Part shown: in pieces, positions 16,084-25,195 of the stretch
How the letters are laid out: each line of letters opens with the position of its first letter
Numbering within the stretch: position 1 is the stretch's first letter
NCBI GenBank assembly: GCA_945917765.1
Contig: CAMEHU010000007.1
Location: 1 to 58,855, forward strand
Direction: 5' to 3'
Source of the DNA: an uncultured Lachnospiraceae bacterium
GTDB lineage: Bacteria > Bacillota > Clostridia > TANB77 > CAG-508
Length of the DNA: 58,855 nucleotides
Made by a program: the position numbers and the translations under genes
The notes under the pieces: generated by a model
Databases searched by the model: none
The model's input: only the letters and a program-made list of their open reading frames with translations
Told to the model about the DNA's origin: nothing

Positions 16084-16135
16084 AAAAAATAGAACTATTC
16101 TATTTTTTTCCTTACTTACATTTTTATATGTAGGT
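16084..16135 (+). promoter_or_regulatory. rpsF leader: terminator-like hairpin followed by a second hairpin
   Basis: AAAAAATAG (16084-16092) pairs with CTATTTTTTT (16100-16109), a terminator that can end the polyamine cluster. If transcription starts at about 16080, it also lies in the rpsF leader as an attenuator. ACTTACAT (16114-16121) pairs with ATGTAGGT (16128-16135) just ahead of the AGGAGGTG. Ribosomal protein S6 operons are known to have leader RNAs bound by S6:S18; I cannot confirm that motif here. Confidence 0.45.
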
Positions 16136-16161
16136 TTAATATCCATAAGGAGGTGAATATA

Positions 16162-16446
16162 ATGAATAAATACGAGAGTGTTATCATTATTAATCCAAAT
16201 GTTGATGAAGAAGGAATGAAAGCTTTAATTTCTAGATTCACAGATTTGATTAATACTGATGGTAAAGTTGAAAAAGTTGACGAATTAGGTAAAAGAAAAT
16301 TAGCTTATGAAGTTAAGAAAAATGCTGAAGGATTTTATGTTGTATTCTATTTCGAAGCTAATACAGACTTAATCGCTGAACTTGAAAGAAATTACAGAAT
16401 AACTGATGAAGTTATCAAATTTATGACAATTAAACAAGAAGACTAA
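16162..16446 (+). CDS. rpsF: 30S ribosomal protein S6
   Basis: S6 binds 16S rRNA and S18 in the small-subunit platform. The 94 aa show the typical start NKYESVIIINPNVDEEG, the LGKRKLAYEVKK segment and the ERNYRITDEVIKFMTIK ending. AAGGAGGTG at 16147-16155 sets the start at the ATG at 16162, not the GTG at 16153 inside the Shine-Dalgarno. The order rpsF-ssb-rpsR is the classic Firmicute arrangement. The gap of 206 bp to ssb is unusually long for this operon and holds no gene. Confidence 0.95.
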   Translation: MNKYESVIIINPNVDEEGMKALISRFTDLINTDGKVEKVDELGKRKLAYEVKKNAEGFYVVFYFEANTDLIAELERNYRITDEVIKFMTIKQED

Positions 16447-16652
16447 TCTTATGATTATAGTTTTATTGATTTGATTGAACTACTTTAAATAAAGAGCTAT
16501 TACTAGCGAAAGTTAGAAAATATTAATATTAAATAAAATTCATAAATTTAATTTATATATAATATGTAGCTTATATTAAAGTAAAAATGTTTAGATACAC
16601 AAGAACAAAATAAATATAAAATGGGGCCTTTTTTGAAAGGAATGGTGGGATT

Positions 16653-17078
16653 ATGAATAAAGTAGTATTAATGGGAAGATTAACAAGAGATCCAGAAGTA
16701 AGATATACACAAACTAATAACACATTAGTTGCATCTTTCTCTTTAGCAGTAAATAGAAGATTTGCTCGTCCAGGAGAAGAAAGACAAGCTGATTTTATTA
16801 ATATTGTTGCATGGAGTAAAACTGGAGAATTTTGTAGCAAGTATTTTAAGAAAGGTCAACAAGTTGGTGTAATTGGAAGAATCCAAACAAGAACTTGGGA
16901 TGATGAACAAGGTCAAAAACATTATGTAACAGAAGTTGTTGCTGAAGAAGCATATTTTGCAGATAGCAAAAGAGATGGTGAAATGGGTGGAAGCTTTGAT
17001 GCTACATTCGGAACAATGCCATCAACAAGTAGCGGATCTGATTTTGAAATATCTTCAGGAGATGACCTACCATTTTAA
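16653..17078 (+). CDS. ssb: single-stranded DNA-binding protein
   Basis: SSB coats single-stranded DNA in replication, repair and recombination. The 141 aa contain the OB fold (MNKVVLMGRLTRDPEVRYTQ start, FINIVAWSKTGEF near 50, YFKKGQQVGVIGRIQTRTW near 64-82), a short glycine- and serine-rich linker, and the acidic C-terminal tip DDLPF which recruits partner proteins. AAAGGAATGGTGGG precedes the ATG. It sits between rpsF and rpsR, as in other Firmicutes. Confidence 0.96.
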   Translation: MNKVVLMGRLTRDPEVRYTQTNNTLVASFSLAVNRRFARPGEERQADFINIVAWSKTGEFCSKYFKKGQQVGVIGRIQTRTWDDEQGQKHYVTEVVAEEAYFADSKRDGEMGGSFDATFGTMPSTSSGSDFEISSGDDLPF

Positions 17079-17177
17079 AGTTTAAAAATTAGATAAGTAA
17101 TTAAAAAATCTTATCATAATAATTAGTTTGAGACAACTAATTATATAGAAAAATATATAGATAGGGGGGAAAAGAAA

Positions 17178-17453
17178 ATGGCAGATAAGAAAAATAATAG
17201 AAGAAATAATAGAAATAATGATGACGATTTCAATCCTAAATTCAAAAAAAGAAAGAAAGTTTGTCCATTATGTAAAGATAAAAACTTAGTTCTAGATTAC
17301 AAAAATCCAGATCAATTAAAGAAATTTATCAATGAAAGAGGTAAAATATTACCTAGAAGAGCAACAGGTGCTTGTGCTAAACATCAAAGAGATATAACTT
17401 TAGCAGTTAAAAGATGTAGACAAATCGCACTTTTACCTTATACTCAAGACTAA
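17178..17453 (+). CDS. rpsR: 30S ribosomal protein S18, zinc-binding type
   Basis: S18 binds S6 and the 16S rRNA platform. The 91 aa have a basic, asparagine-rich N-terminal extension (RRNNRNN), then [10 protein letters not shown], the [21 protein letters not shown] core, and [11 protein letters not shown]. The C-P-L-C pair together with the later C and H is the zinc-ribbon (C+) form of S18; many bacteria have a C-minus copy, so zinc availability may matter. AGGGGGGAAAAG precedes the ATG. Confidence 0.96.
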   Translation: MADKKNNRRNNRNNDDDFNPKFKKRKKVCPLCKDKNLVLDYKNPDQLKKFINERGKILPRRATGACAKHQRDITLAVKRCRQIALLPYTQD

Positions 17454-17474
17454 TTTTAAATTAGAATTGAATAG

Positions 17475-17513
17475 AAAAACTCCTCAAGCTTTAGTAGAGC
17501 TTGAGGAGTTTTT
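17475..17513. terminator. bidirectional terminator after rpsR
   Basis: AAAAACTCCTCAAGCT, seven-base loop, AGCTTGAGGAGTTTTT: a perfect 16-bp stem with A and T runs. It serves rpsR and the convergent gene at 17532-17858. Confidence 0.95.
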
Positions 17514-17531
17514 GTGTGCCTTGCTAGACGG

Positions 17532-17858
17532 TTATGGTGCTGGAATTAAGAATTCAAGAGGTGTGCTGCTCCGGTGTGTAAATATTTCACCTGCAGTTTC
17601 CTTTGGGACACCCATATTTATTAGAATGTCATGGATTCCCCAAGGACCTGTACCACCATATCCAATTCCGAAGGAGTTGATAACGGTGATAACATCACCA
17701 TCGGTGAAGTGAAAATCTACATTTGCTGGTCCTCCATCTATTCCGCCTGTTTTAGTAATTGTTACTGATGTAACTAAGCGAAGGTTCAGCTTTTTTACGA
17801 GCTTTTCACCATTTGAAGTGCTTCCTCTTCCGTCAAGAATGATGTTGTTTTCATACAT
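17532..17858 (-). CDS. orphan protein, unknown function
   Basis: A 108 aa protein of no family I recognise. It begins MYENNIILDGRGSTSNGEKL and has glycine-rich stretches (GGIDGGP, FGIGYGGTGPWG) among alternating beta-like segments, suggesting a compact beta-rich soluble domain; no signal or membrane segment. GGAGG at the correct distance picks the ATG at 17858 rather than the upstream in-frame ATG at 17888. It has its own near-consensus promoter (17946-17974) and shares the bidirectional terminator with rpsR. Codon use is noticeably richer in G and C than in the adjacent ribosomal genes, a trait it shares with several other single small genes in this window. Confidence 0.75.
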   Translation of the reverse strand: MYENNIILDGRGSTSNGEKLVKKLNLRLVTSVTITKTGGIDGGPANVDFHFTDGDVITVINSFGIGYGGTGPWGIHDILINMGVPKETAGEIFTHRSSTPLEFLIPAP

Positions 17859-17945
17859 ATGTTTTTCCTCCAAATAAATTATTTGCACTAAGTAAGTTGA
17901 TGCTGAGATGAAAAAAGGAAAGTTAATGTAAATGTGCTTACTAAT

Positions 17946-17974
17946 ATTTTAGCAATTTTTTAAGGAAAAGTCAA
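17946..17974 (-). promoter_or_regulatory. promoter of the 17858 gene
   Basis: On the minus strand TTGACT (17974-17969), 17-base spacer, TAAAAT (17951-17946). The remaining part of the 312-base gap 17859-18170 holds only AT-rich leader sequence for the two divergent genes. Confidence 0.6.
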
Positions 17975-18170
17975 ATTATGTAAAACACTACTTTGTATTT
18001 GTATATATTATTTAAGTGTTATTTATCCCAAAACAGTATAATAAAAATATATTACAACCTTAATTTAATCTGAAAATGAATAAAAATTCAAAAATCCATA
18101 CATAATTTATAATAGAAAAATAACTGTAAGTATACAATTCAAAAAACAAATTAAATGGAGATGATACAAT

Positions 18171-19019
18171 ATGAAACTTGGAATAGCTCTCTCTGGAGGC
18201 GGAATTAGAGGAATTGCTCATGCTGGTGTATTACAAGCATTAGAGGAAAATGGAATAAAACCAGATATAATAGGAGGTACAAGCTGTGGAAGTATTGTAG
18301 CTGCAATGTATGCAATGGGATATTCACCTTATCATATATTTATTTTATGTAAAAAATATGGAAAAATAATAGCAAGAACAAATGCACTTCCTATTTTATC
18401 AGGGATACATAACAGTATCTGTAATAAGAAAATTAGTTTTTTGGGTTTAAACAATGGAGAAAAAATGGAAGAGATTTGTGATCAAATGGCTAAAAGAAGA
18501 GGAATAAATGATTTAAATGATATAAAAATACCAATAGTTATTCCGGCAGTTGATATTATTAGCGGAAAAGAATGTGTATTTACAAACAAAATACCAAATA
18601 AAAAAAGCGAAGATAAAGAATATATTGCTAATGTAAATGTTGGAAGGGCAGTAAGAGCAAGTAGTAGCTTTCCAGCATATTTTAGCCCATGTCAACATGA
18701 AGGTTGTGCATTTATGGATGGTGGAGTATTAAATAATGTTCCAGCAGATGAAGTAAGAATGCAAGGGGCAGATAAAGTGTTAGCTGTAAAATTTCATTCA
18801 GACGAAATAAATAAAAATAGCAATCTTATGGATGTTGCAATGAAATGTATTGATATTATGGGAAGTAAAATATCAGAGAAGAGTTTGAAAATGAGTGATT
18901 TTGTGTTAGATGTTTATACTGATAAGGTCGGATTATTGGATTATGAAAAGGTTGATAAATGTTTTGAGTATGGATATAGGGCAGTGATGGAGAATTTGGA
19001 AAAAATAAAAAATATTTAA
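18171..19019 (+). CDS. patatin-like phospholipase (RssA type)
   Basis: A 282 aa patatin-fold hydrolase expected to act on acyl esters of phospholipids. The catalytic dyad is visible: nucleophile Ser38 in GGTSCGSIV (G-x-S-x-G), and Asp183 in FMDGGVLNNVP (D-G-G). The oxyanion-hole glycine run GGGIRG is at residues 9-14. There is no signal peptide, so it is probably cytoplasmic or membrane-associated. Length is that of bacterial RssA-type single-domain members. GGAGATG precedes the ATG. It is a single gene, convergent with the pfl operon. Following the stop there are degenerate GGACGG words (19038-19062) like decayed REP repeats. Confidence 0.9.
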   Translation: MKLGIALSGGGIRGIAHAGVLQALEENGIKPDIIGGTSCGSIVAAMYAMGYSPYHIFILCKKYGKIIARTNALPILSGIHNSICNKKISFLGLNNGEKMEEICDQMAKRRGINDLNDIKIPIVIPAVDIISGKECVFTNKIPNKKSEDKEYIANVNVGRAVRASSSFPAYFSPCQHEGCAFMDGGVLNNVPADEVRMQGADKVLAVKFHSDEINKNSNLMDVAMKCIDIMGSKISEKSLKMSDFVLDVYTDKVGLLDYEKVDKCFEYGYRAVMENLEKIKNI

Positions 19020-19112
19020 TATTTTGGGCGAAATAATTTGGACGGAATTTTTTGGACGGTTTTGTTTATTGTAAATTAAAATAAAATTTATGAGTAATGA
19101 AAAAAGTAAAAA

Positions 19113-19140
19113 AGAAAGTTAATGCAAACATTAACTTTCT
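19113..19140 (-). terminator. terminator of the pfl operon, overlapping the pflA stop
   Basis: AGAAAGTTAATG, loop CAAA, CATTAACTTTCT; A-rich sequence at 19097-19112 supplies the U-run in minus-strand RNA. The stem includes the pflA stop codon at 19131-19133. Confidence 0.85.
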
Positions 19141-19850
19141 AATATTTTCTTAACTCTCTCAACATCATCATTATTAGCAGTACGAATATTTTCAAGAGGA
19201 TAAGTTTCATTTAATTCAAGCCATTTGTATTTCCCTAAATCATGATATGGAAGTAAGTCAACTTTTGTGATATGTTCAATAGAATTAATAAAATCTCGTA
19301 ATTTATATAAATCTTCTTCAATATCAGTAATACCAGGCACAATAACTTGTCTAATCCAAATTTCTTTTCCGATTGAATCTAAATATTTAATAAATTCTAA
19401 TTCTTTTTTATTAGAATGACCAACTAAATCTTTGCAAATTTCATCATTAATTGATTTTATATCAACCAAAAATAAATCAGTTAAATCAATTAATTCTTTA
19501 ATTTTGTCAGTAATATCAAACATTCCAGAGGTATCTAAAGCAGTGTTAATTCCAGCTTGTTTTAAGCGTTTAAAAAGTTCAGTTACAAAATTAGTCTGAA
19601 GCAAAGGCTCACCACCACTTACTGTAACACCTCCATTGGATGCAATAAAATAATTCTTATATTTTAAAATTTTTTCATATATTTCATTAACAGTATATTC
19701 ATTTCCACCTTTGCAATCCCAAGTATCACGGTTATGACAGAATTTACAGCGTAAAGGACATCCTTGCATAAACAGAATAAAACGAATTCCAGGTCCATCA
19801 ACTGCTCCTAAAGTTTCGAATGAATGTATTTTTCCAACTAGATTTTCCAT
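19131..19850 (-). CDS. pflA: pyruvate formate-lyase activating enzyme
   Basis: A radical SAM enzyme that abstracts hydrogen from a glycine of PflB, turning the lyase on under anaerobic conditions. The 239 aa contain the [4Fe-4S]-binding C-x3-C-x2-C in MQGCPLRCKFCHNRD at about residues 29-43, the SAM-binding GGVTVSGGEPLLQ near 75 and DTSGMF. Length matches the family (about 240-250 aa). It is downstream of pflB on the same strand, separated by 229 bp filled with REP-like repeats. Confidence 0.95.
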   Translation of the reverse strand: MENLVGKIHSFETLGAVDGPGIRFILFMQGCPLRCKFCHNRDTWDCKGGNEYTVNEIYEKILKYKNYFIASNGGVTVSGGEPLLQTNFVTELFKRLKQAGINTALDTSGMFDITDKIKELIDLTDLFLVDIKSINDEICKDLVGHSNKKELEFIKYLDSIGKEIWIRQVIVPGITDIEEDLYKLRDFINSIEHITKVDLLPYHDLGKYKWLELNETYPLENIRTANNDDVERVKKILES

Positions 19851-19880
19851 TTTTAGATTCCTTTCTTTTCAAATTTTAAA

Positions 19881-20079
19881 TCTGGGACGGAGATGATTTT
19901 TAAATCTGGGACGGAGATGATTTTAAAAATTTGAAATAGGGGACAATTATGTGTAATTAATTATAAAATAAACATTTGCAAGTCTGTCCCACATTTTAAA
20001 AATTTTAAATTTTCTCCGTCCCCAATTAAAAAAAACAATTAAAAAATGGACAGAGCCAAATTGCCCCGTCCCCATTGGC
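19881..20079. repeat. cluster of REP-like repeats between pflB and pflA
   Basis: Contains two tandem GGGACGGAGATGATTTT units (from 19883 and 19909), GGGGACAATT near 19939, an inverted TCTGTCCCACATT near 19984, CTCCGTCCCC near 20013, and GCCAAATTGCCCCGTCCCCA at 20056-20075. Direct and inverted copies of two sub-types are mixed, so the transcript can form several alternative hairpins between the two pfl genes. Confidence 0.8.
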
Positions 20080-22317
20080 TTAAATTCTCTCATGAATAGT
20101 TCTATGAATAACATCCAATTGTTGCTCTCTTGTCAACTTAACAAAATTAACCGCATATCCAGAAACACGAATTGTAAGCTGTGGATATTTTTCAGGGTGT
20201 TCCATAGCATCTTCAAGTAATGCTCTATTAAATACATTTACATTAATATGATGCCCTGTTTGCATAAAATATCCATCTAATAAATGTTCTAGATTATCTA
20301 TTTGAGTATTAGTTTCTTTTCCTAAAGTATCAGGTGTAATTGCAAATGTGTATGAAATTCCGTCTGATGCATAATCAAATGGTAATTTTGCAATTGTGTT
20401 CATAACTGCAACAGCACCATTTATATCTCTTCCATGAAGTGGGTTTGAACCTGGTCCAAATGGTTCTCCTGCACGTCTTCCGTCTGGCGTATTTCCTGTA
20501 TTTTTTCCATAAACTACATTTGATGTGATTGTTAAAACTGAAAGTGTTGGTTTTGCATTTCTATATGTTTGATGTCTTTCTAGTTTTTTCATAAAGTTTT
20601 TAACTAAATCTACAGCTATACTATCAACTCTATCATCATCATTTCCGTATTTTGGAAAATCACCTTCAACTTCATAATCAACAGCTAGTCCTTCTTCATT
20701 TCTAATTACTTTAACTTTAGCATATTTAATAGCAGATAGGGAGTCGGCAACTACTGATAAACCAGCGATTCCACATGCCATAGTTCTATAAATATCTTTA
20801 TCGTGTAAAGCCATTTCTAAAGCTTCATATGAGTATTTATCATGCATATAATGAATAATATTTAAAGCTTTAATGTAAATTCTTGAAACATAATTCATCA
20901 TATTATCAAATTTTTCCATAACTTCATCATAATCTAAATATTCAGAAGTGATTGGCTCAAATTTTGGACCAATTTGTTTTCCTGAATTTTCATCTCTACC
21001 ACCATTGATAGCATATAATAATGCTTTGGCTAAGTTGGCTCTAGCACCAAAGAATTGCATTTGTTTTCCAACTTTCATTGGAGAAACACAACAAGCAATT
21101 GCATAATCATCACCTAAAGTGATTCTCATTAAATCATCATTTTCATATTGAATAGCAGATGTTTTAATTGAAATTTCTGAACAATATCTTTTAAAGTTTT
21201 CTGGTAAGTTTTTAGACCATAAAACAGTTAAATTTGGTTCTGGTGCAGGACCTAAATTGATTAAAGAATGTAGAACTCTGTATGAGTTTTTAGTAACTAA
21301 TGTTCTTCCATCAATTCCCATACCACCAATGCTTTCTGTTACCCATACAGGGTCACCACTGAATAATTCATTATATTCAGGAGCTCTTAAGAAACGAACT
21401 AATCTTAATTTCATAACAAAATGATCCATTAACTCTTGTGCTTCTTCCTCAGTTAAAGTTCCATTTTTTAAATCTCTTTCAATATATATATCTAAGAATG
21501 TAGAATTTCTACCAATACTCATTGCAGCACCATTTTGATCTTTAACTGCACCTAAATATCCAAAGTATAACCATTGAATTGCTTCTCTTGCATTTGAAGC
21601 TGGAACTGAAATGTCAAATCCATATTTTCCAGCCATTGCTTTTAAATCATTTAAAGCTTTGATTTGTTCAGACATTTCTTCTCTAGCACGAATAGTTTCC
21701 TCTGAAAATTCATCAGGATTTGTATTAGCTAAATCGATTTTTTTCTTTTCAATTAAATAGTCAACACCATAAAGTGCAACTCTTCTGTAATCACCAATAA
21801 TTCTTCCACGACCGTATCCATCAGGTAAACCTGTTAATAAGTGAGAGCTTCTTGCTGCACGAATATCAGGTGTGTAAACATCAAAAACACCATCATTATG
21901 TGTTTTTCTGTATTTTTTATATATTTCTTCAATTTTTTCATCAACCTTTAAACCATAAGCTTCACAAGATTTTTCAACTATTCTTATACCACCATTTGGC
22001 ATAATTGCTCTTTTTAAAGGTGCGTCTGTTTGAAGACCAACAATTTTTTCTAAATCTTTATCTATATAACCTGCTTCAAAAGCATTAACAGAAGAAGGAG
22101 TAGAAGTGTCTGCATCAAGAACACCACCTTTTTTTCTTTCCTCTTCATATAATCTCATAACTTCATCCCATAATTTTCTTGTGTTTTCAGTTGGACCACA
22201 CAAAAATGAATTATCATCTGTATATGGTGTGTAGTTCGCTTGAATAAAATCTCTTACATTGATTTCATCAGTCCAGTCCTCGTGTTTAACAAAACCATCC
22301 CATTGTTTAAAATCCAT
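20080..22317 (-). CDS. pflB: formate C-acetyltransferase (pyruvate formate-lyase)
   Basis: Converts pyruvate and CoA to acetyl-CoA and formate by a glycyl radical mechanism. The 745 aa have the family's normal length. The adjacent catalytic cysteines are in IACCVSPM, about residue 405, and the radical glycine is in [12 protein letters not shown] near the C-terminus. The N-terminus MDFKQWDGF is typical; AAGGAGG lies before the ATG at 22317, so a 12-codon longer frame from 22353 is rejected. It is first in the pflB-pflA operon under the promoter at 22373-22401, and an XRE regulator gene lies immediately upstream on the same strand but ends at its own terminator. Confidence 0.97.
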   Translation of the reverse strand: MDFKQWDGFVKHEDWTDEINVRDFIQANYTPYTDDNSFLCGPTENTRKLWDEVMRLYEEERKKGGVLDADTSTPSSVNAFEAGYIDKDLEKIVGLQTDAPLKRAIMPNGGIRIVEKSCEAYGLKVDEKIEEIYKKYRKTHNDGVFDVYTPDIRAARSSHLLTGLPDGYGRGRIIGDYRRVALYGVDYLIEKKKIDLANTNPDEFSEETIRAREEMSEQIKALNDLKAMAGKYGFDISVPASNAREAIQWLYFGYLGAVKDQNGAAMSIGRNSTFLDIYIERDLKNGTLTEEEAQELMDHFVMKLRLVRFLRAPEYNELFSGDPVWVTESIGGMGIDGRTLVTKNSYRVLHSLINLGPAPEPNLTVLWSKNLPENFKRYCSEISIKTSAIQYENDDLMRITLGDDYAIACCVSPMKVGKQMQFFGARANLAKALLYAINGGRDENSGKQIGPKFEPITSEYLDYDEVMEKFDNMMNYVSRIYIKALNIIHYMHDKYSYEALEMALHDKDIYRTMACGIAGLSVVADSLSAIKYAKVKVIRNEEGLAVDYEVEGDFPKYGNDDDRVDSIAVDLVKNFMKKLERHQTYRNAKPTLSVLTITSNVVYGKNTGNTPDGRRAGEPFGPGSNPLHGRDINGAVAVMNTIAKLPFDYASDGISYTFAITPDTLGKETNTQIDNLEHLLDGYFMQTGHHINVNVFNRALLEDAMEHPEKYPQLTIRVSGYAVNFVKLTREQQLDVIHRTIHERI

Positions 22318-22372
22318 AAATATTTGCCTCCTTTTAATCGTTTTTGATTTCATCTTTTATATTGCACAGTAG

Positions 22373-22401
22373 AATATATCATAAGTGAGGGATTTTTACA
22401 A
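22373..22401 (-). promoter_or_regulatory. pflB promoter
   Basis: On the minus strand TTGTAA (22401-22396), 17-base spacer, TATATT (22378-22373), roughly 55 bases before the start codon. I see no clear Rex-type (TTGTTAA-n4-TTAACAA) site nearby. Confidence 0.55.
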
Positions 22402-22432
22402 CCCAAAATTTGATAAAAATATACAATAAAAT

Positions 22433-22489
22433 AAAAAATCTTATAAAGTTTAGTATACTCAAAAAAATAAACTTTATAAGATTTTTTTT
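22433..22489 (-). terminator. terminator between the XRE gene and pflB
   Basis: AAATCTTATAAAGTTTA pairs with TAAACTTTATAAGATTT, flanked by A and T runs. It separates the regulator transcript from pflB. Confidence 0.85.
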
Positions 22490-22515
22490 ATTTTTATGTT
22501 TTATTAATAATATTA

Positions 22516-22860
22516 TTAATCTTCGTTTGTATCTTCAATTATTGTTTTAGCTATTTTGTAAATCAATCTTTGTTTATCAGCTGGACAATTACTTAAAATA
22601 TCATTAAACTCTGAAATTAAATATTGATGAGAAGTACTTGCAGTTCCATTCAAAATTTCACCTTCTGTGATACCTAAAATACCACAAATCTGACTTAATC
22701 TTTTAAGATTAATATGTGATAAACCTCTTTCAATTCTACTTAAAAATGCAACTGAAACCTCAAGTTGTTCAGCTAAAGTTTCTTGTGTCATTTTTTTATC
22801 TAATCTTGCTCTTTTTAATCTTCCTCCAATTACTGCAAAATCTAAAGCCACATTTATCAA
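22516..22860 (-). CDS. XRE-family transcriptional regulator
   Basis: A 114 aa DNA-binding protein. Residues about 13-66 form an HTH_3 (XRE/Cro-like) domain: LKRARLDKKMTQETLAEQLEVSVAFLSRIERG, in which TQETLAEQLEV-x-x-FLSRIERG is helix-turn-helix. The last 45 residues are a short helical tail (KQRLIYKIAKTIIE), perhaps for dimerisation. AAAGGAG lies before the ATG. It is transcribed in the same direction as pflB and lies just upstream, so it might regulate pfl or its own gene, but no operator was identified. Small regulators of this type are very common in Clostridia. Confidence 0.9.
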   Translation of the reverse strand: MINVALDFAVIGGRLKRARLDKKMTQETLAEQLEVSVAFLSRIERGLSHINLKRLSQICGILGITEGEILNGTASTSHQYLISEFNDILSNCPADKQRLIYKIAKTIIEDTNED

Positions 22861-22942
22861 CTCCTTTTCTAATTTTATAGCATTTGTTAGTTTAGTTTTA
22901 CAGAAACCACAATATATAATTTAAGCAATGAGTAAAAAAATA

Positions 22943-22995
22943 TGCACAATTGGGGACGCGTCCCGGCTGTGCATTTTGCACAATGTGGGACATAT
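22943..22995. repeat. REP-like repeat, GGGACGCGTCCC type
   Basis: GGGGACGCGTCCC flanked by TGCACA on one side and TGTGCA on the other (a hairpin with a GC-rich palindromic loop), followed by TTTTGCACAA and GTGGGACATATC. Identical architecture recurs at 40809, 52371, 54021 and 54129. Here it lies between the divergent XRE gene and proS, not inside an operon. Confidence 0.85.
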
Positions 22996-23113
22996 CTTCA
23001 TGATTTTTGCTCTTTTTGAAATAATTTTTATTGAAGGTATTTTAAACTACTATTAAAATAATTAAATGTATATTTGTATATATTTGAATGTCAAATGAGA
23101 TTAATAAAAAATA

Positions 23114-23142
23114 TTGACATACTGCGAAAAAAAGTATATAAT
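23114..23142 (+). promoter_or_regulatory. proS promoter
   Basis: TTGACA at 23114-23119, 17-base spacer, TATAAT at 23137-23142, a consensus sigma-A promoter upstream of the T-box leader. Confidence 0.8.
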
Positions 23143-23159
23143 TCTATTATGTTAATAAT

Positions 23160-23362
23160 AAAAATGTTGATTAGGACATAATTAAATAGTCACTTATACA
23201 CAGTGAGTTTGGGATAGTGTGAACCAAATTATAATATTATTTAATTCCTACCTATGAGTGAAATAGCTAAAAACTATTTCCGGCGAAAGTCGTTAGAATT
23301 TGTAAAGTTAAATTTAAGGATGGTACCGTGTGAAAGCACGCCTTTGGTACTGTCCTTTTTTG
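23160..23362 (+). promoter_or_regulatory. T-box riboswitch controlling proS
   Basis: T-box leaders sense uncharged tRNA and switch between antiterminator and terminator. The T-box core AAGGATGGTACCGTG at 23317-23331 is the diagnostic sequence; TGG-ACC pairs with the tRNA acceptor end. The competing terminator pairs AAGGATGGTACC with GGTACTGTCCTT and ends in TTTTTT (23357-23361). In stem I, AATTAAATA (about 23180) pairs with TATTTAATT (about 23238), which places a CCT codon at 23247-23249 (or 23251-23253) in the specifier loop, matching proline and the downstream proline-tRNA ligase. Confidence 0.9.
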
Positions 23363-23381
23363 TTTGAAGGGAGATAAAATT

Positions 23382-24818
23382 ATGGGAAAAGAAGGATTTG
23401 TTAAAGAAATAACAAACATCGATGAAGATTTTGCTAAGTGGTATACAGATATCGTTATAAAAGCAGAACTTGCAGATTATACGGATACAAAAGGGTGTAT
23501 TGCTATAAAACCTTATGGCTATGCTATTTGGGAGAATATTCAAAAATATGCTGATGAAAAGTTTAAAGAGACTGGAGTTAAAAATGTATATTTTCCAGTA
23601 TTAATTCCAGAAAGTTTATTACAAAAAGAAAAAGACCATGTTGAAGGTTTTGCACCAGAAGTTGCATGGGTTACAGAAGCTGGTGGGCAAGAGTTAGAAG
23701 AGAGATTATGCATTAGACCTACATCTGAAACTATTATTTCAACTATGTATTCAAAATGGCTAAATTCGTGGAGAGATTTACCATTTGTATATAACCAATG
23801 GTGCAACGTTTTAAGATGGGAAAAGGAAACAAGACCATTTTTACGTTCAAGAGAATTCTTATGGCAAGAAGGTCATACAATTCATGAAACTGCTGAAGAA
23901 GCTATTGATAGAACAGTTCAAATGCTAAATATTTATCAAGATATTATTGAAAACTTTTTAGCTATGCCAGTATTAAAAGGTCAAAAAACTGAAAATGAAA
24001 AATTCTCTGGTGCTGAATTCACATATACAGTAGAAAGCTTAATGCATGATGGTAGAGCTTTACAAGCCGGAACTTCACACTATTTTGGTCAAAGATTTTC
24101 AAAACCATTTAACATCAAATTCCAAAATAGAGAAGGAAAAGAAGAATATGCATATCAAACATCTTGGGGAATTTCAACAAGATTAATTGGTGCAATCATA
24201 ATGGCTCATGGAGATAACAGAGGCTTAAAATTACCACCAAAAGTAGCTCCAATTCAAGCAGTAATTGTTCCAGTTGCAGCACATAAAGAAGGTGTTTTAG
24301 ATGCAGCAAATTCATTATTTGAAAAACTAAATGGTGCATATAGAATGAAATTAGACGACAGAGAACAATATTCACCAGGCTTCAAATTCAATGACTGGGA
24401 AATGAGAGGTGTTCCAGTTAGAATTGAATTAGGCCCAAGAGATATTGAAAATAATAAATGTGTTATTGTAAGAAGAGATACAAGCGAAAAAATCGAAGTA
24501 TCTTTAGATGAAATCAATGACAAGCTTGGATTAATATTAGATGAAATTCAAACAAATATGTTTAATATGTGCAAAGAAAATGTTGAAAGAAGAACTACTG
24601 TTGCTTTAAACATGGACGAATTTAAACATAACTTGGAAGTAAACCAAGGATATATTAAAACAATGTGGTGCGGAAGCGCCGAATGTGAAGACAAAATTCA
24701 CGAAGAAACAGGTGCTAAGTCTAGATGCATACCTTTTGAACAAGAAAAGTTAGCGGATGTGTGCGTATGCTGTGGAAAACCTGCGGATAAGATGGTTTAT
24801 TGGGGTAGACAATATTAG
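23382..24818 (+). CDS. proS: proline--tRNA ligase (short, archaeal/eukaryote-like type)
   Basis: Class II aminoacyl-tRNA synthetase charging tRNA-Pro. The 478 aa is the short form without the editing insertion found in the about 570 aa bacterial type. Class II motifs are visible: RPTSETII near residue 112, [23 protein letters not shown] near 145-167, and a C-terminal zinc-type region with [11 protein letters not shown] and [18 protein letters not shown], ending in the family's typical aromatic residue. GGGAG fits the ATG at 23382. Expression is governed by the T-box at 23160-23362. An extreme palindrome begins at the stop codon. Confidence 0.96.
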   Translation: MGKEGFVKEITNIDEDFAKWYTDIVIKAELADYTDTKGCIAIKPYGYAIWENIQKYADEKFKETGVKNVYFPVLIPESLLQKEKDHVEGFAPEVAWVTEAGGQELEERLCIRPTSETIISTMYSKWLNSWRDLPFVYNQWCNVLRWEKETRPFLRSREFLWQEGHTIHETAEEAIDRTVQMLNIYQDIIENFLAMPVLKGQKTENEKFSGAEFTYTVESLMHDGRALQAGTSHYFGQRFSKPFNIKFQNREGKEEYAYQTSWGISTRLIGAIIMAHGDNRGLKLPPKVAPIQAVIVPVAAHKEGVLDAANSLFEKLNGAYRMKLDDREQYSPGFKFNDWEMRGVPVRIELGPRDIENNKCVIVRRDTSEKIEVSLDEINDKLGLILDEIQTNMFNMCKENVERRTTVALNMDEFKHNLEVNQGYIKTMWCGSAECEDKIHEETGAKSRCIPFEQEKLADVCVCCGKPADKMVYWGRQY

Positions 24819-25087
24819 AAAAAAATCCCAAAATAAAATTGGTGGCGTATAAAATTCATAATTTTATACACCACCAATTTTATTTTGGGATTTTTTTCTA
24901 TGTCATTAGCTTCTTTTATTGCTTCTATCATTTCTTCACTATATTTCGGTTTCTTAATAACAAAAGGAATGCTGTCAGTCATAACAACTTGCTTTAATAA
25001 AATTGTTACTGCTTCAGCAATATTCATTCCTAGTTTACTTAATGTTGTTCCTACTTTTTTTAAAATCAAGAAATTTTTATTTTTCAA
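24815..25087 (-). pseudogene. RelB/DinJ-type antitoxin remnant
   Basis: The 90-codon frame contains a RelB/DinJ-like central part: TLSKLGMNIAEAVTILLKQVVMTDSIPFVIKKP, compare the family pattern LGL-x3-A-I-x3-L-K-Q-x6-I-P-F. The N-terminal ribbon strand (normally V-x-I-R-I-D) is missing: the frame opens with a TTG and no ribosome site. The C-terminus runs straight through the 83-bp palindrome. No partner toxin lies beside it. I read this as a truncated solitary antitoxin, not an active toxin-antitoxin pair. Confidence 0.6.
24817..24899. repeat. 83-bp near-perfect palindrome, acts as bidirectional terminator
   Basis: The left arm 24817-24856 and right arm 24860-24899 are reverse complements over 40 bp with a single C/T mismatch (position 24846) and a three-base loop (CAT). 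Outer A-run and T-run make it a terminator in both directions for proS and the minus-strand antitoxin remnant. The arm is two to three times longer than other terminators in this window, which suggests a miniature mobile element or a duplication-inversion. Confidence 0.85.
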
Positions 25088-25105
25088 AAAATGTCGAAAA
25101 AACAG

Positions 25106-25133
25106 TTGTGAAAAAAACTACTTATGATATAAT
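25106..25133 (+). promoter_or_regulatory. hydrogenase operon promoter
   Basis: TTGTGA at 25106-25111, 16-base spacer, TATAAT at 25128-25133, about 60 bases upstream of the hydC start. Confidence 0.6.
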
Positions 25134-25195
25134 AAAATCGATACTAAATTATTGTATTTCACAATACAATAACTATTAAGGAGGATAAAGTAAAT

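Noticed and set aside
17467-17712. Plus-strand 81 aa frame after rpsR
   Set aside because: It lies over the rpsR terminator and antisense to the 17532-17858 gene, which has the better ribosome site and promoter.
24815-25087. Active RelB antitoxin gene
   Set aside because: N-terminal DNA-binding strand, ribosome site and partner toxin are missing.
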